Assembly (NCBI GenBank): GCA_937959265.1
Contig: CALGMA010000011.1
Coordinates: 1-64,000 of the forward strand
Direction: 5' to 3'
DNA length: 64,000 nt
Source of the DNA: an uncultured Anaerolineae bacterium
GTDB taxonomy: Bacteria > Chloroflexota > Anaerolineae > J036 > Brachytrichaceae
Below are positions 16,407-27,357 of this stretch, piece after piece; the first letter of the stretch is position 1, and every line of letters starts with the position of its first letter. The notes under the pieces are model-generated. The model searched no databases. It saw only the letters and a program-made list of their open reading frames with translations, and was not told the DNA's origin. A program made the position numbers and the translations under genes.

Positions 16407-17456
16407 ATGGTAGAGACGTCACAGAACGGCAAGGCCGATAACATCCTGCTCGATGTCAAAGGGCTGAAGAAATACTTTCCGATCCAGAAAGGCCTGCTCA
16501 GGAAGGTCGTGGGCTATGTAAAGGCAGTGGACGACGTGAGCCTGTATGTGCGCGAGGGCGAGACGTTGGGGCTGGTGGGCGAGAGTGGCTGCGGTAAGAC
16601 CACGGCCAGCCGGTCCATTATCCGCTTGTATGAGCCGACGGCCGGCCAGATCTTGTTCAAGAGCCGGGTGCTCTCACCTGACGGCCAGCCACGCATGATC
16701 AACTTGCTTGAACTGGATCGTGACCAGATGACCAAGGTGCGCCAGGAAATCTCGATGATCTTCCAGGACCCGATCAACTCGCTCAACCCGCGCATGACCG
16801 TGTCCGACATCATCGCCGAGCCGATGGTGATCCATGGCAAATACGAGAAGGGGCGCAGCGAAGAGATCATCGTCAACCTGCTGGAGCGCGTCGGCCTGCG
16901 CGCCGATCACTTGCGCCGCTACCCGCACGAATTCTCCGGCGGCCAGCGCCAGCGCATCGGCATCGCGCGCGCGCTTGCGCTCAACCCACGCCTGGTGCTG
17001 TGCGATGAGCCGGTGTCCGCGCTCGACGTGTCCATCCAGGCGCAGACGTTGAACCTGTTGCAAGACCTGCAAAAGGACTTTAACCTGTCGTACCTGTTCG
17101 TGGCGCACGACCTGAGCGTAGTGCAGCATATCTCCGACCGCGTTGCCGTGATGTACGTGGGCAAGGTGGCCGAGATGGCCAGCGCCGAAGAACTCTACGC
17201 CAACCCACTGCATCCCTACACCGAAGCGCTGCTCTCCGCAGTGCCCAAGCCGGATCCGCTCTACAAGTCCGAACGCATCATCATGCAGGGTGACGTGGCT
17301 GACCCATCCAATCCACCCAGCGGCTGCTACTTCCATCCGCGCTGCCGCTACGCGATTGATCGTTGCAAGACCGAGACGCCGGCGTTCCGCGAACTCAAGC
17401 CCGACCACTGGGTGGCATGTCATCGCGCAGAGGAGCTGCAACTGAAGGGCATCTGA
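16407..17456 (+). CDS. ABC transporter ATP-binding protein, DppF/OppF type
   Basis: A 349-residue ATPase that pairs with the preceding subunit. Walker A is GESGCGKT, the signature is FSGGQRQRIGIARAL, and Walker B is LCDEPVSALDVS. The C-terminal CYFHPRCRYAIDRC plus a Cys near the end repeats the four-Cys pattern of its partner. I prefer ATG at 16407, with GAGGAG nine bases upstream. A GTG at 16398 overlapping the previous stop (GTGA) would add three residues and is a realistic alternative. Confidence 0.94.
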   Translation: MVETSQNGKADNILLDVKGLKKYFPIQKGLLRKVVGYVKAVDDVSLYVREGETLGLVGESGCGKTTASRSIIRLYEPTAGQILFKSRVLSPDGQPRMINLLELDRDQMTKVRQEISMIFQDPINSLNPRMTVSDIIAEPMVIHGKYEKGRSEEIIVNLLERVGLRADHLRRYPHEFSGGQRQRIGIARALALNPRLVLCDEPVSALDVSIQAQTLNLLQDLQKDFNLSYLFVAHDLSVVQHISDRVAVMYVGKVAEMASAEELYANPLHPYTEALLSAVPKPDPLYKSERIIMQGDVADPSNPPSGCYFHPRCRYAIDRCKTETPAFRELKPDHWVACHRAEELQLKGI

Positions 17457-17534
17457 CTGCCGGGGAAGGTGCATGGCCTGCCTCCGGCTTCGCGACTGAC
17501 TTGTCGAAGGGTGCTTTGAGCGAGAGGGTGGGGC

Positions 17535-17882
17535 ATGCCGTCGAATCACGAGCTCGAAGCGAAGGACGTGTTGATCGCCGGGCTGGCGCTCGCCTTGTGG
17601 CTGATCACGGTCGCTCTGGGCCTGTGGGAGGTATATGTGCTGCGCCAGCTCTACTATCTGATCTATGCGCGCATCGCCCGGCGCTTCGGCGGCGACTTCG
17701 AATCAGCCGATGCAATCGGCTATTGCCTGTTGCCCATTCTGGCCTTTGGCTTCATTGCTTTTGCGATTGGCACCGGCGAGTGGCATCGCCTGAACCTTGG
17801 CCGGCCGCGCTCGTGGAAGGTCTTTGCCGCTACCCTCGCCGTCCAACTCACGATCCTGCTCGTCTACGAGGTCATCTCATAA
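17535..17882 (+). CDS. Small hypothetical membrane protein in the ABC/alpha-glucosidase operon
   Basis: A 115-residue protein with three predicted membrane segments (about residues 11-31, 63-82 and 95-112) joined by a basic/acidic loop that contains RIARRFGGDFESADA. I recognise no family. Its stop codon TAA is immediately followed by the ATG of the alpha-glucosidase gene, so the two must be translationally coupled. It lies 78 bases after the last ATPase gene. It could be a transporter accessory protein, but nothing in the sequence proves it. Confidence 0.75.
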   Translation: MPSNHELEAKDVLIAGLALALWLITVALGLWEVYVLRQLYYLIYARIARRFGGDFESADAIGYCLLPILAFGFIAFAIGTGEWHRLNLGRPRSWKVFAATLAVQLTILLVYEVIS

Positions 17883-19607
17883 ATGGCACATTGGCGCTGG
17901 TGGCAACAGGCCACGTTTTACCAGATTTACCCGCGCAGCTTCGCGGACGGCAATGGCGACGGCATCGGCGACTTCGCCGGGATGCTCGCGAAGCTGGACT
18001 ATCTGCAATCGCTGGGCGTGGACGTGCTATGGCTTTCGCCGCACTTTCCCTCGCCCAACGCCGATATGGGCTACGACATCTCCGACTACACCGGCGTCGC
18101 GCCGGAGTACGGCACGCTCGATGACTTCAAGCGCTTCCTCGACGGCGCTCACGCGCGCGGGATGCGCGTGGTGCTCGACCTGGTGCTCAATCACACTTCC
18201 GAGCAGCACCCTTGGTTCATCGAGTCGCGCCGCAGCCGCGACAACCCCAAGCGGGATTGGTATGTGTGGCGCGATCCGGCGCCGGATGGCGGCCCGCCCA
18301 ACAACTGGAACTCGATCTTCGGCGGCTCAGCCTGGGAATACGACCCGCACACGGGGCAGTACTACTACCACTGCTTCCTCAAAGAGCAGCCCGACCTCAA
18401 CTGGCGCAACCCTGCGGTGAAGCAGGCGATGTGGCAGGCTGCGCGCTTCTGGCTGGATATGGGCGTGGATGGCTTCCGGCTGGATGCCATCGGCACGATC
18501 TTCGAGGACCCCCACCTCACTCCCCATCAGTCCACGATGCCGATGACGGACATCCTGCGCTTCGGCCGCGAGAGCCGCGCGCCTGAAGAGCAAGCCGCGC
18601 TGACCGCCGGCTTGTGGGAGATGTTTCGCCATCAATTCGGATTGCCGGAAGTGCATGCACTGATGAAGGATCTGCGGGCGTTGCTGGATGAATATCCCGG
18701 CGACCGCGTGTTGATCGGCGAAGATGACGATGTGGCTTATTATGGGAAAGGCGATGATGAGTTGCACCTGGTGTTCAACTTCCCTTTGATGCGTACCAAC
18801 CGGCTGACGCCAACCTGGGTGCGCGAGAATCAGAAGCAACGCTTGAGCGTGCTGCCGCCCGGCGCTTGGCCGTGCAATACGCTGGGCAACCACGATTCCA
18901 CGCGCATGTGGAGCGCCTTTGGCGATGGCCAACACGATGCCGAGATCGCCCGCGTGAACGCGGCGCTGTTGCTCACCCTGCGCGGCACGCCGGTGATTTA
19001 CAACGGCGAAGAGATCGGCATGACCGACCTGCTGTTGGCGCGCTTCGACCAGTTGCGCGACAACCAGGCCATCAACCTCTATCGTCTCGCGGTGAGCGAG
19101 GGTGTCCCGCCCGATGAAGCAATGCGCATGGCCGCGCGCATGAGCCGTGACCGCTGCCGGACGCCGATGCAATGGGCGAACGCCCCCAACGCCGGCTTCA
19201 GCCCGCCCGGCGCGCGCACCTGGCTACCCGTCAACCCGAACTATGCCCGGGGCGTCAACGTCGCCGACCAAGAGAGCGATCCGGACTCGATGTTGAATTT
19301 CTATTGCCGGCTGTTGGCGTTGCGCAAGCGCGCGCCGGCCCTGGTGGCCGGCGACTACGCGCCGGTTAACGAAGACGCCGAGGATTACCTGGCCTTTTTG
19401 CGCCGCGACCCTGATTCTGGCCAGACTTGCCTGATCGTCCTGAACATGTCAGCAAAGCCGCAGGAGTCACGCTTCGCGTTATCCTGGCCGATGGCGCGCT
19501 GCCTATTCTCCTCGCATGGCCGCGAAGGCCAGACCGTGCATCTGTCGTCGTTGCGCCTCGCGCCATTTGAGGTCTTCATCGGCGAAACGGCCGAGGCGCG
19601 CGCATGA
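17883..19607 (+). CDS. GH13 alpha-glucosidase / oligo-1,6-glucosidase
   Basis: A 574-residue alpha-amylase-family glycosidase. WWQQATFYQIYPRSFADGNG is the usual start of the oligo-1,6-glucosidase/maltase subgroup. DLVLNHTS is conserved region I. GVDGFRLDAIG holds the catalytic Asp (about residue 200), LIGEDD the acid/base Glu (about 279) and LGNHDSTR the third Asp (about 338). YYYHCFLKEQPDLNW is also typical. No signal peptide is seen, so it acts in the cytosol, hydrolysing imported alpha-glucosides. Its place as last gene of the transporter operon suggests the transporter imports its substrate. Confidence 0.95.
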   Translation: MAHWRWWQQATFYQIYPRSFADGNGDGIGDFAGMLAKLDYLQSLGVDVLWLSPHFPSPNADMGYDISDYTGVAPEYGTLDDFKRFLDGAHARGMRVVLDLVLNHTSEQHPWFIESRRSRDNPKRDWYVWRDPAPDGGPPNNWNSIFGGSAWEYDPHTGQYYYHCFLKEQPDLNWRNPAVKQAMWQAARFWLDMGVDGFRLDAIGTIFEDPHLTPHQSTMPMTDILRFGRESRAPEEQAALTAGLWEMFRHQFGLPEVHALMKDLRALLDEYPGDRVLIGEDDDVAYYGKGDDELHLVFNFPLMRTNRLTPTWVRENQKQRLSVLPPGAWPCNTLGNHDSTRMWSAFGDGQHDAEIARVNAALLLTLRGTPVIYNGEEIGMTDLLLARFDQLRDNQAINLYRLAVSEGVPPDEAMRMAARMSRDRCRTPMQWANAPNAGFSPPGARTWLPVNPNYARGVNVADQESDPDSMLNFYCRLLALRKRAPALVAGDYAPVNEDAEDYLAFLRRDPDSGQTCLIVLNMSAKPQESRFALSWPMARCLFSSHGREGQTVHLSSLRLAPFEVFIGETAEARA

Positions 19608-20008
19608 ATGCGCCGTGCCCCTTGCTAGTTGGACGATACGCAGCGCGTATGTCGCGTGAACCAAAGCATTGCACGGTGCTCGCTGTCCCAACCGGATGGT
19701 TGCATCGTGATCGGATGCTGCGACGTATCTGGCGCTGGTGCGCTTCGGGTCGGGGCAGTGGCGCGCGCCGTGCAGTTGCAATGCGCGCCTGCAGTTTCTA
19801 GTGCAGCGTCTGATTTGTATCGCACGTTTGGCTTTATACGGCGCCATGCGTAGTCGCTGTGCAATGTGCGTTGTCAACTTTCGCGTATAGTCCCGATTCG
19901 AGTGCATCCCGTGTGATGAGGTGTTGCGTGATCTGAATCGTCCTTGGGAGTGACGAAACTGTTCGTTCATTCGAATCTTCTCGCGTCTGAGTCTCGTCAG
20001 GAGGAAAC
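19608..20008. other. 401-base intergenic region without a gene
   Basis: No supported coding region. It holds a strong stem GGCGCGC/GCGCGCC (19760-19766 with 19783-19789), possibly an end-of-operon structure for the alpha-glucosidase transcript although it lacks a T run, and a small ATACGC/GCGTAT hairpin (19636-19650). TATAGT at 19886-19891 could be a -10 for the next gene, without a clear -35. AGGAGG just before 20009 is the ribosome site of that gene. Confidence 0.5.
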
Positions 20009-21205
20009 ATGATCCAACTCACCCAACTACGTGAAGAAGCCGATGCGATGCGCGACCGGCTGGTCACCATGCGCCGCGATCTGCACCAGCATCCGGAGCT
20101 GGCCTTTCAGGAAGTGCGCACCGCTGCGATCGTCGCCGACAGGCTGCGCGAACTCGGGTATGAGGTGCAGACCGGTATTGGGAAAACCGGTGTAGTGGGC
20201 GTGCTGGAAGGTGGGCGACCGGCTGGCCGGCCGCTCACCCTCCTGTTGCGCTTCGACATGGACGCTCTGCCGATCCAGGAAGCCGCGGATGTGCCGTTTA
20301 AGTCGCAGCACGACGGTAAGATGCACGCTTGCGGCCATGATGCCCATACTGCGATTGGGCTGAGCGTCGCCGAGCTGCTGGCCCGGCACCGCCCTTGGTG
20401 GGGTGGCGTAGCGAAGTTCGCCTTTCAGCCGGCTGAGGAAATCGTGGCCGGCGCGCTGGCCATGATCCGCGATGGCGTGCTGGAGAACCCCAAGCCCGAT
20501 CGCGTGCTCTCGATGCACGTCTGGGCAACCGAGGAAGTCGGCACAGTCGGCATGACCGACGGGCCGACGATGGCTGCCAGCGGCGCATATCGTATCGCCG
20601 TGCGCGGTCGTGGTGCGCACGGCGCATCACCGCATCTGGGGGCCGATCCAATCGTTGCTGTAGCGCATATCATCACGGCGCTGCAAACCATCATCTCTCG
20701 CAACGTGGATCCGCTGGATCAGGGCGTGGTGACGGTCGGCAGCATTCATGGTGGCACGGCGCCCAACATCATCCCCGACCTGGTCGAAATGCAGGGCACC
20801 ATCCGCGCCTTCCGGGACGAAGTGATGCAGTTGCTGCGCGAGCGCATCCGGCAGATCGCCGAAAATGTCGCGCAGGCGCTGGGTGTGGCCGCTGATGTGA
20901 CCTTCTCGGAAGCAAGCACGCCGGCGACGGTGAACGACCCGGCGATGGCGCAGATCGTGCGCCAGACGGCAATCGAGCTATTTGGCGCAGAGCGTGTGCG
21001 CAGCGACCACCGCACCATGGGCGCTGAGGATTGCGCTTTCTTCCTGCAAGCCGCGCCCGGCGCCTATGTGTTCATCGGCGCGGGCAATAAGGCTAAGGGT
21101 ATGACCGAGCCGCATCACAGCCCGCGCTTCCAGATAGATGAGGACGTGTTGCCGGTATCGGTGGCCTTGCTCACAGCCAGCGCCATGCGGATGCTGGAGC
21201 CGTAG
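20009..21205 (+). CDS. M20 family metallo-amidohydrolase (hippurate hydrolase / N-acyl-amino-acid deacylase type)
   Basis: A 398-residue cytosolic zinc hydrolase. MRRDLHQHPELAFQE is the family opening. RFDMDALPI gives the bridging Asp. HACGHDAH carries metal ligands Cys108 and His110. QPAEE (Glu143/144) supplies the catalytic Glu and a ligand, SMHVW a His, and TEPHHSPRF the last His. The central lid domain (about 185-300) is present. It cleaves the amide of N-acyl amino acids or related compounds, with the exact substrate unknown. AGGAGG is six bases before the ATG. It may be co-transcribed with the RraA-like gene 85 bases downstream. Confidence 0.92.
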   Translation: MIQLTQLREEADAMRDRLVTMRRDLHQHPELAFQEVRTAAIVADRLRELGYEVQTGIGKTGVVGVLEGGRPAGRPLTLLLRFDMDALPIQEAADVPFKSQHDGKMHACGHDAHTAIGLSVAELLARHRPWWGGVAKFAFQPAEEIVAGALAMIRDGVLENPKPDRVLSMHVWATEEVGTVGMTDGPTMAASGAYRIAVRGRGAHGASPHLGADPIVAVAHIITALQTIISRNVDPLDQGVVTVGSIHGGTAPNIIPDLVEMQGTIRAFRDEVMQLLRERIRQIAENVAQALGVAADVTFSEASTPATVNDPAMAQIVRQTAIELFGAERVRSDHRTMGAEDCAFFLQAAPGAYVFIGAGNKAKGMTEPHHSPRFQIDEDVLPVSVALLTASAMRMLEP

Positions 21206-21290
21206 GTGCTGAGCAATCACACGCTGCAGTATCATTTGCGTTAGACCTTTTAATGCACCGAAGTCACAATATCCACCAACGCAACGAATC

Positions 21291-22034
21291 ATGAATTCAC
21301 CTCCCCTCAGCAGCGACCATTTAGCCATGCTCGCGCAGGCCGATTCACCCACCATTGCCAACGTCATCGAGCTGTTCGACGTGCGACCGCGCACGGCTGG
21401 TTACGCCAACGCTACGCTGAAGGCGATCTATCCAGAGCTACCTCCGGCCGTTGGCTACGCTGTGACGGCGACCTTTCGCTCGGCCTATCCGCCCTCGGCG
21501 CAGGATGCCTACGGCGGCATGTTGCAACTGATCGCCGACGCGCAAACCATCTCGGCGCCGCGCATCGTCGTCTTCCAGGACTTGGACGAGCCACCGACTG
21601 CAGCCACCTATGGGGAGGTAATGGCAACCACCTTTCAGGCGTTTGGCTTCGTCGGCTTGATCACGAACGGTGCAGCCCGCGACATCGAGCAGGTACGCGC
21701 CCTGCGCTTTCCCTGCTGGGCATCTGGCGTCATCGTCTCACATGGCTACAACCACATCCTGGCCGGCAACATGCCGGTGAATGTGGGCGGGCTGCAGGTG
21801 AATCCGGGTGACCTATTGCACGCCGATGCAAACGGCATCGTCAATATTCCGCACGCCATCGCTGCCGGCGTCACCGAATTGTGCGAGCCGTTCGTGCGAG
21901 CAGAATCCATCGTGCTCGATTATCTGCGCGGGCCCAATCCGACCTTGGAGGGTTACCGCGATGCGCAACGCCGAATGCGCGATGCGTTGGCCGAGCTACG
22001 CCGGCGCGCTCAGGTGTTGGTCGGTGGTAAGTAG
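21291..22034 (+). CDS. RraA-like family protein
   Basis: A 247-residue protein of the RraA/HMG-aldolase fold. The core runs from DSPTIANVIELFDVRPRTAGY through GEVMATTFQAFGFVGLITNG and AARDIEQVRAL to NVGGLQVNPGDLLHADANGI; the G-A-A-R-D segment is the family's ligand- and metal-binding signature. Members include 4-hydroxy-4-methyl-2-oxoglutarate aldolase and the RNase E inhibitor RraA, plus many of unknown substrate. A role with the preceding amidohydrolase in breaking down an acylated or keto acid is possible but only inferred. No Shine-Dalgarno is evident before the ATG. Confidence 0.82.
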   Translation: MNSPPLSSDHLAMLAQADSPTIANVIELFDVRPRTAGYANATLKAIYPELPPAVGYAVTATFRSAYPPSAQDAYGGMLQLIADAQTISAPRIVVFQDLDEPPTAATYGEVMATTFQAFGFVGLITNGAARDIEQVRALRFPCWASGVIVSHGYNHILAGNMPVNVGGLQVNPGDLLHADANGIVNIPHAIAAGVTELCEPFVRAESIVLDYLRGPNPTLEGYRDAQRRMRDALAELRRRAQVLVGGK

Positions 22035-22084
22035 TGGTAAGTGGTAAAGGTTGAATATTTATCATCAATCGTCGTTCCATTCCC

Positions 22085-22963
22085 ATGGCAAAGATCATTG
22101 ACGGTGCAGCGATTGCCGCGACGATTCGGGCCGAGATCAAGGAGGCCGTGGCGCGCCTGAAAGCGGAGCATGGCGTGACGCCTGGCTTGGCGACGGTGCT
22201 AGTCGGCGACGACCCGGCCTCAGCGACCTACGTGCGCAACAAGCGCAAAGCATGTTCCGAAGTAGGCATCGCGTCGTTCGGGTACGAGCTTTCTGCGTCC
22301 ACGACGCAAGACGAGTTGATGCACCTGATGCAAGACTTGGGTGCGCGTGAAGATGTGCATGGCATCCTGGTGCAGTTGCCCTTGCCGGCGCATTTGGATG
22401 AGCAAGTGGTTCTGGCGGCGGTGCCGCTGCACAAAGATGTGGATGGCTTCAGCCCGGTCAATCTAGGACTGCTGGGTGTGAAAGGCCGGCAGGCTCCCTT
22501 TGCGCCATGCACGCCGCAGGGCTGCATCGAGCTGCTCGATCGTAGCGACATCCGCATTGCCGGCCGGCGCGCTGTGGTCTTGGGGCGCAGCACGATCGTC
22601 GGCTTGCCCGTCGCACTGATGCTCCTGGCGCGCGATGCGACGGTAACGATCTGCCACAGCCGGACGCCCAACATCGCCAGCATTACACGCACTGCCGACA
22701 TCCTTGTCGCAGCGATCGGCAAGCCGCGCTTCATCACCGGTGACATGGTTAAGGCCGGTGTCGTAGTGATAGATGTGGGCATCAACCGTGTCCCAGACGC
22801 AAGTAATCCGCGCGGCTCGCGTCTGGTGGGCGATGTGGACTTCGATGAGGTCAGCGAGGAGGCGTCGGCCATTACTCCCGTGCCGGGCGGCGTCGGCCCG
22901 ATGACGATCGCCATGCTGCTGAAGAACACGTTGATCGCGGCCCAGCGACGCGTGGTGGGGTAA
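22085..22963 (+). CDS. folD: Methylenetetrahydrofolate dehydrogenase / methenyltetrahydrofolate cyclohydrolase
   Basis: A 292-residue bifunctional cytosolic enzyme interconverting 5,10-methylene- and 10-formyl-tetrahydrofolate with NADP. YVRNKRKAC provides the catalytic Tyr49 and Lys53. VQLPLPAHLDE, KDVDGFSP and the Rossmann motif GRSTIVGLPVALML follow, ending with TPVPGGVGPMTIAML. Length and motif order are standard. The gene is followed by a 15-bp stem-loop oriented as terminator for the opposite-strand tRNA, which may also serve here. Only 50 bases separate it from the RraA-like gene, and that gap holds a small imperfect GGTAAGT repeat. Confidence 0.96.
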   Translation: MAKIIDGAAIAATIRAEIKEAVARLKAEHGVTPGLATVLVGDDPASATYVRNKRKACSEVGIASFGYELSASTTQDELMHLMQDLGAREDVHGILVQLPLPAHLDEQVVLAAVPLHKDVDGFSPVNLGLLGVKGRQAPFAPCTPQGCIELLDRSDIRIAGRRAVVLGRSTIVGLPVALMLLARDATVTICHSRTPNIASITRTADILVAAIGKPRFITGDMVKAGVVVIDVGINRVPDASNPRGSRLVGDVDFDEVSEEASAITPVPGGVGPMTIAMLLKNTLIAAQRRVVG

Positions 22964-22970
22964 ACGGAAT

Positions 22971-23010
22971 AAAAACGAACTTCCGAAGTCCACGTGACTT
23001 CGGAAGTTCG
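22971..23010 (-). terminator. Rho-independent terminator of tRNA-Asn
   Basis: A perfect 15-bp stem: CGAACTTCCGAAGTC (22976-22990) with GACTTCGGAAGTTCG (22996-23010), loop CACGT. Read leftward it is followed by five T residues (A22971-A22975 on the plus strand). It begins seven bases after the tRNA 3' end. The stem may also stop folD transcripts arriving from the other side. Confidence 0.9.
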
Positions 23011-23016
23011 ACACAG

Positions 23017-25226
<2,210 letters not shown>

Positions 25227-25230
25227 GTTG

Positions 25231-27345
25231 ATGTACGACGTCTCGTTCTCCTCCATCAACGTCATCAACGGCGAAGAGCTGGGTGACACGCCGCAAGTTT
25301 CGTTGCAGGTGGCGGGTACACGCGCGGCGCATGAGGGTGAGATGTTGGTTGTCTTCCTCGATCTGCCCATGGCCTCACCTTCGACATGCGCCGACATCGC
25401 CCGCACGTTGAACGATGCGTTCATGCGGGCGCCGGGCGGTGTGACGTCCGCACTACGCCTGGCGATTAAGTTGGCTAACGACCGCGTCGTGCAGCTGAAT
25501 AAGGGCGCGCCGCCCAGCCAGCGCCTGGAAGGTTCGATCAGCTGTGCGCTGGTTACGGGCGACGGCTTGATCATCGCCCAGGCTGGCCCGGCCATTGCCT
25601 ATGCGCGCTCGGATGCGGGTGCCTTCGAAGTGATTGCGCCCTACACAGCGACCCCGGCTCAGGTCGTCGGCATCAGCCCTTCGGTGGATGTGCAGTTCAA
25701 CAACTTTGTTGTGCAGCCCGGCGACGTGTTCGTACTGACCGGTTCACGTTCTACCCTGGGTGTGAGCGACGAGCTGATCCGTGTCTGCATGGGCAAGGGC
25801 GACGCGCGCATGGTGGCCGGCTATCTCAACGCCAACGTTAAGCGCGGCCGCATGATCGGCGTCGCGCTGTCGGTGGATGTCGCCTCCAGCACGGCTAAAT
25901 CGGCTTCGTCGTCTTCTCCGTCTCAACCGGCTCGATCATCCGGCGAGACTGGTTCCTCTGCGCGCCGCGCCGAACCGCCATCGGCCTCGGTCGCTTCGGT
26001 GCAGGCCGCCACGCCGGCGGTCCCGCCGGTAACTGCGACCATCACTGCCTCGGTGAACCAGGCAGCACGTTCGATGCAGCGCAGCCTGGGCGCCTTTGGT
26101 GCGCGTCTGTTACCGCAGGAGACGCCGGCCGAGGTGGAACGGCGTTCTCGTACGACAACCTTTCTCCTGGCCGCCATTGCCATCCTGATCCCGATCGTCG
26201 TTGCCGTTATCGTTGCGATGTTGTATCTGCAGTTCAGCGACGAAGCAGAGCGGATTCGCCTGCGCAACGATGCGCAAGCGCAGGTGGAAGCGGCCAGAGC
26301 TGTGACGGACCCTGCTCAGGCCAAAGCCGATTGGGCGCGGGCGCTGGAGATGATTTCCGTATATGAGACGAAGAACCCCCAAGACCACGCTGCCTTTGCT
26401 GAAGTGAAAGCACAGGCACGCGCCCGCCTCGATGAGATCAGCCAGGTAACACGGGTGCAACCGATTCTGCTGGCCGTGTTGGAGGGCAGCGCAGCACGGC
26501 GCATCGCCGCCTCGGCGCTAGGTGTGTATGTGCTGAATATGGATGCCAACAGCGCCGACTACTACGTGCTCAACGCTGAACGCACCGGCACGACCGGCAA
26601 GAAGGTAAGCATCGCGTTCAGTGAGGGCTTGACGACCACCAACGCTGCTTTGGTGGATGTGGCTTGGGCGACCACCACCGATAATCGCTGGCGGACGGAG
26701 GGCGCAGTGTTGTTCAACACCGGGCAGATCTTCGAATACAGCTCGGCCACCGGCCGCGCTTCGCCGATCCCCATCTCCGCCGATGCCGATGCAACACCGG
26801 TGCAGGTGCAGGCCGGCGAGCTGTACAACAACACGGTCTATTTGCTTGACACAGGCGTGGGCCAAATCTGGCGCTACCGGCTGGCCGGCGACAAACTGGG
26901 TTCGGGGGATTCCTATTTTCGCTCACCCTATAACCCCCTCAAAGAAAGCCTGGACTTTGCGATTGACGGGGCGATCTATGTGCTGCAGCGCAACGGTGCC
27001 ATCTTGAAGTATTTCAGCCGCCAGCCGATGCAGTTCACCGCGACCGACCTGCCCGATCAGCAGTGGAGTCGGGTTGCTGCGATCGCACTCAGCGGTGATG
27101 ATCCCAATCGCGGCAGTTTATTCGTGCTCGATGCTGGCAGCGGCTCGGTAGTGGAGCTTACGAAGAGTGGCCGGTTCGTGCGCCAGTATCGCGGCATGCA
27201 GGACGAATTCATGGACGCGCAAGACATGTCGCTGGATGCGACCAGCAACACGCTCTATGTCGCCACGCGCGATCGCCTCTATGGTTTCACTGTGCGTCCT
27301 CCGGCGCCGCAGCAGCCGGAAGCAGCGCCCAACGCGCAGCCTTGA
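25231..27345 (+). CDS. Membrane protein with degenerate PP2C-like domain and beta-propeller-like ectodomain
   Basis: A 704-residue protein. Residues about 1-220 align by pattern with PP2C/SpoIIE phosphatases: EMLVVFLDLP, LEGSISCALVTGDGLIIAQA, then PGDVFVLTGSRSTLGVSDEL. The metal-binding Asp residues are gone: DGHGG is absent, the GDS motif reads AGPA, and the SDG motif reads TGSRS. It is therefore probably an inactive pseudophosphatase. A Ser/Pro/Ala linker (about 220-300) leads to one membrane helix (about 309-336, LLAAIAILIPIVVAVIVAML), a short helical stretch, and about 300 residues of short beta-rich repeats (VYLLDTGVGQIWRYRL, LFVLDAGSGSVVEL, LYVATRDRLYGF) resembling an NHL-like propeller. 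Function unknown. Start ATG follows the ligA stop by four bases; an in-frame TTG at 25216 overlaps ligA. Confidence 0.78.
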   Translation: MYDVSFSSINVINGEELGDTPQVSLQVAGTRAAHEGEMLVVFLDLPMASPSTCADIARTLNDAFMRAPGGVTSALRLAIKLANDRVVQLNKGAPPSQRLEGSISCALVTGDGLIIAQAGPAIAYARSDAGAFEVIAPYTATPAQVVGISPSVDVQFNNFVVQPGDVFVLTGSRSTLGVSDELIRVCMGKGDARMVAGYLNANVKRGRMIGVALSVDVASSTAKSASSSSPSQPARSSGETGSSARRAEPPSASVASVQAATPAVPPVTATITASVNQAARSMQRSLGAFGARLLPQETPAEVERRSRTTTFLLAAIAILIPIVVAVIVAMLYLQFSDEAERIRLRNDAQAQVEAARAVTDPAQAKADWARALEMISVYETKNPQDHAAFAEVKAQARARLDEISQVTRVQPILLAVLEGSAARRIAASALGVYVLNMDANSADYYVLNAERTGTTGKKVSIAFSEGLTTTNAALVDVAWATTTDNRWRTEGAVLFNTGQIFEYSSATGRASPIPISADADATPVQVQAGELYNNTVYLLDTGVGQIWRYRLAGDKLGSGDSYFRSPYNPLKESLDFAIDGAIYVLQRNGAILKYFSRQPMQFTATDLPDQQWSRVAAIALSGDDPNRGSLFVLDAGSGSVVELTKSGRFVRQYRGMQDEFMDAQDMSLDATSNTLYVATRDRLYGFTVRPPAPQQPEAAPNAQP

Positions 27346-27357
27346 TCGAGGCTGTCG

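Noticed and set aside
15109-16422. A 437-codon open frame on the minus strand
   Set aside because: Antisense to the OppD-type ATPase gene; no recognisable domain.
19604-19970. Small open frames in the 19.6-20.0 kb gap
   Set aside because: Basic, Cys- and Arg-rich text on both strands with no ribosome site or motif.
22021-22050. Imperfect GGTAAGT repeats after the RraA-like gene
   Set aside because: Only two to three short units; no evidence for a functional repeat array or CRISPR.
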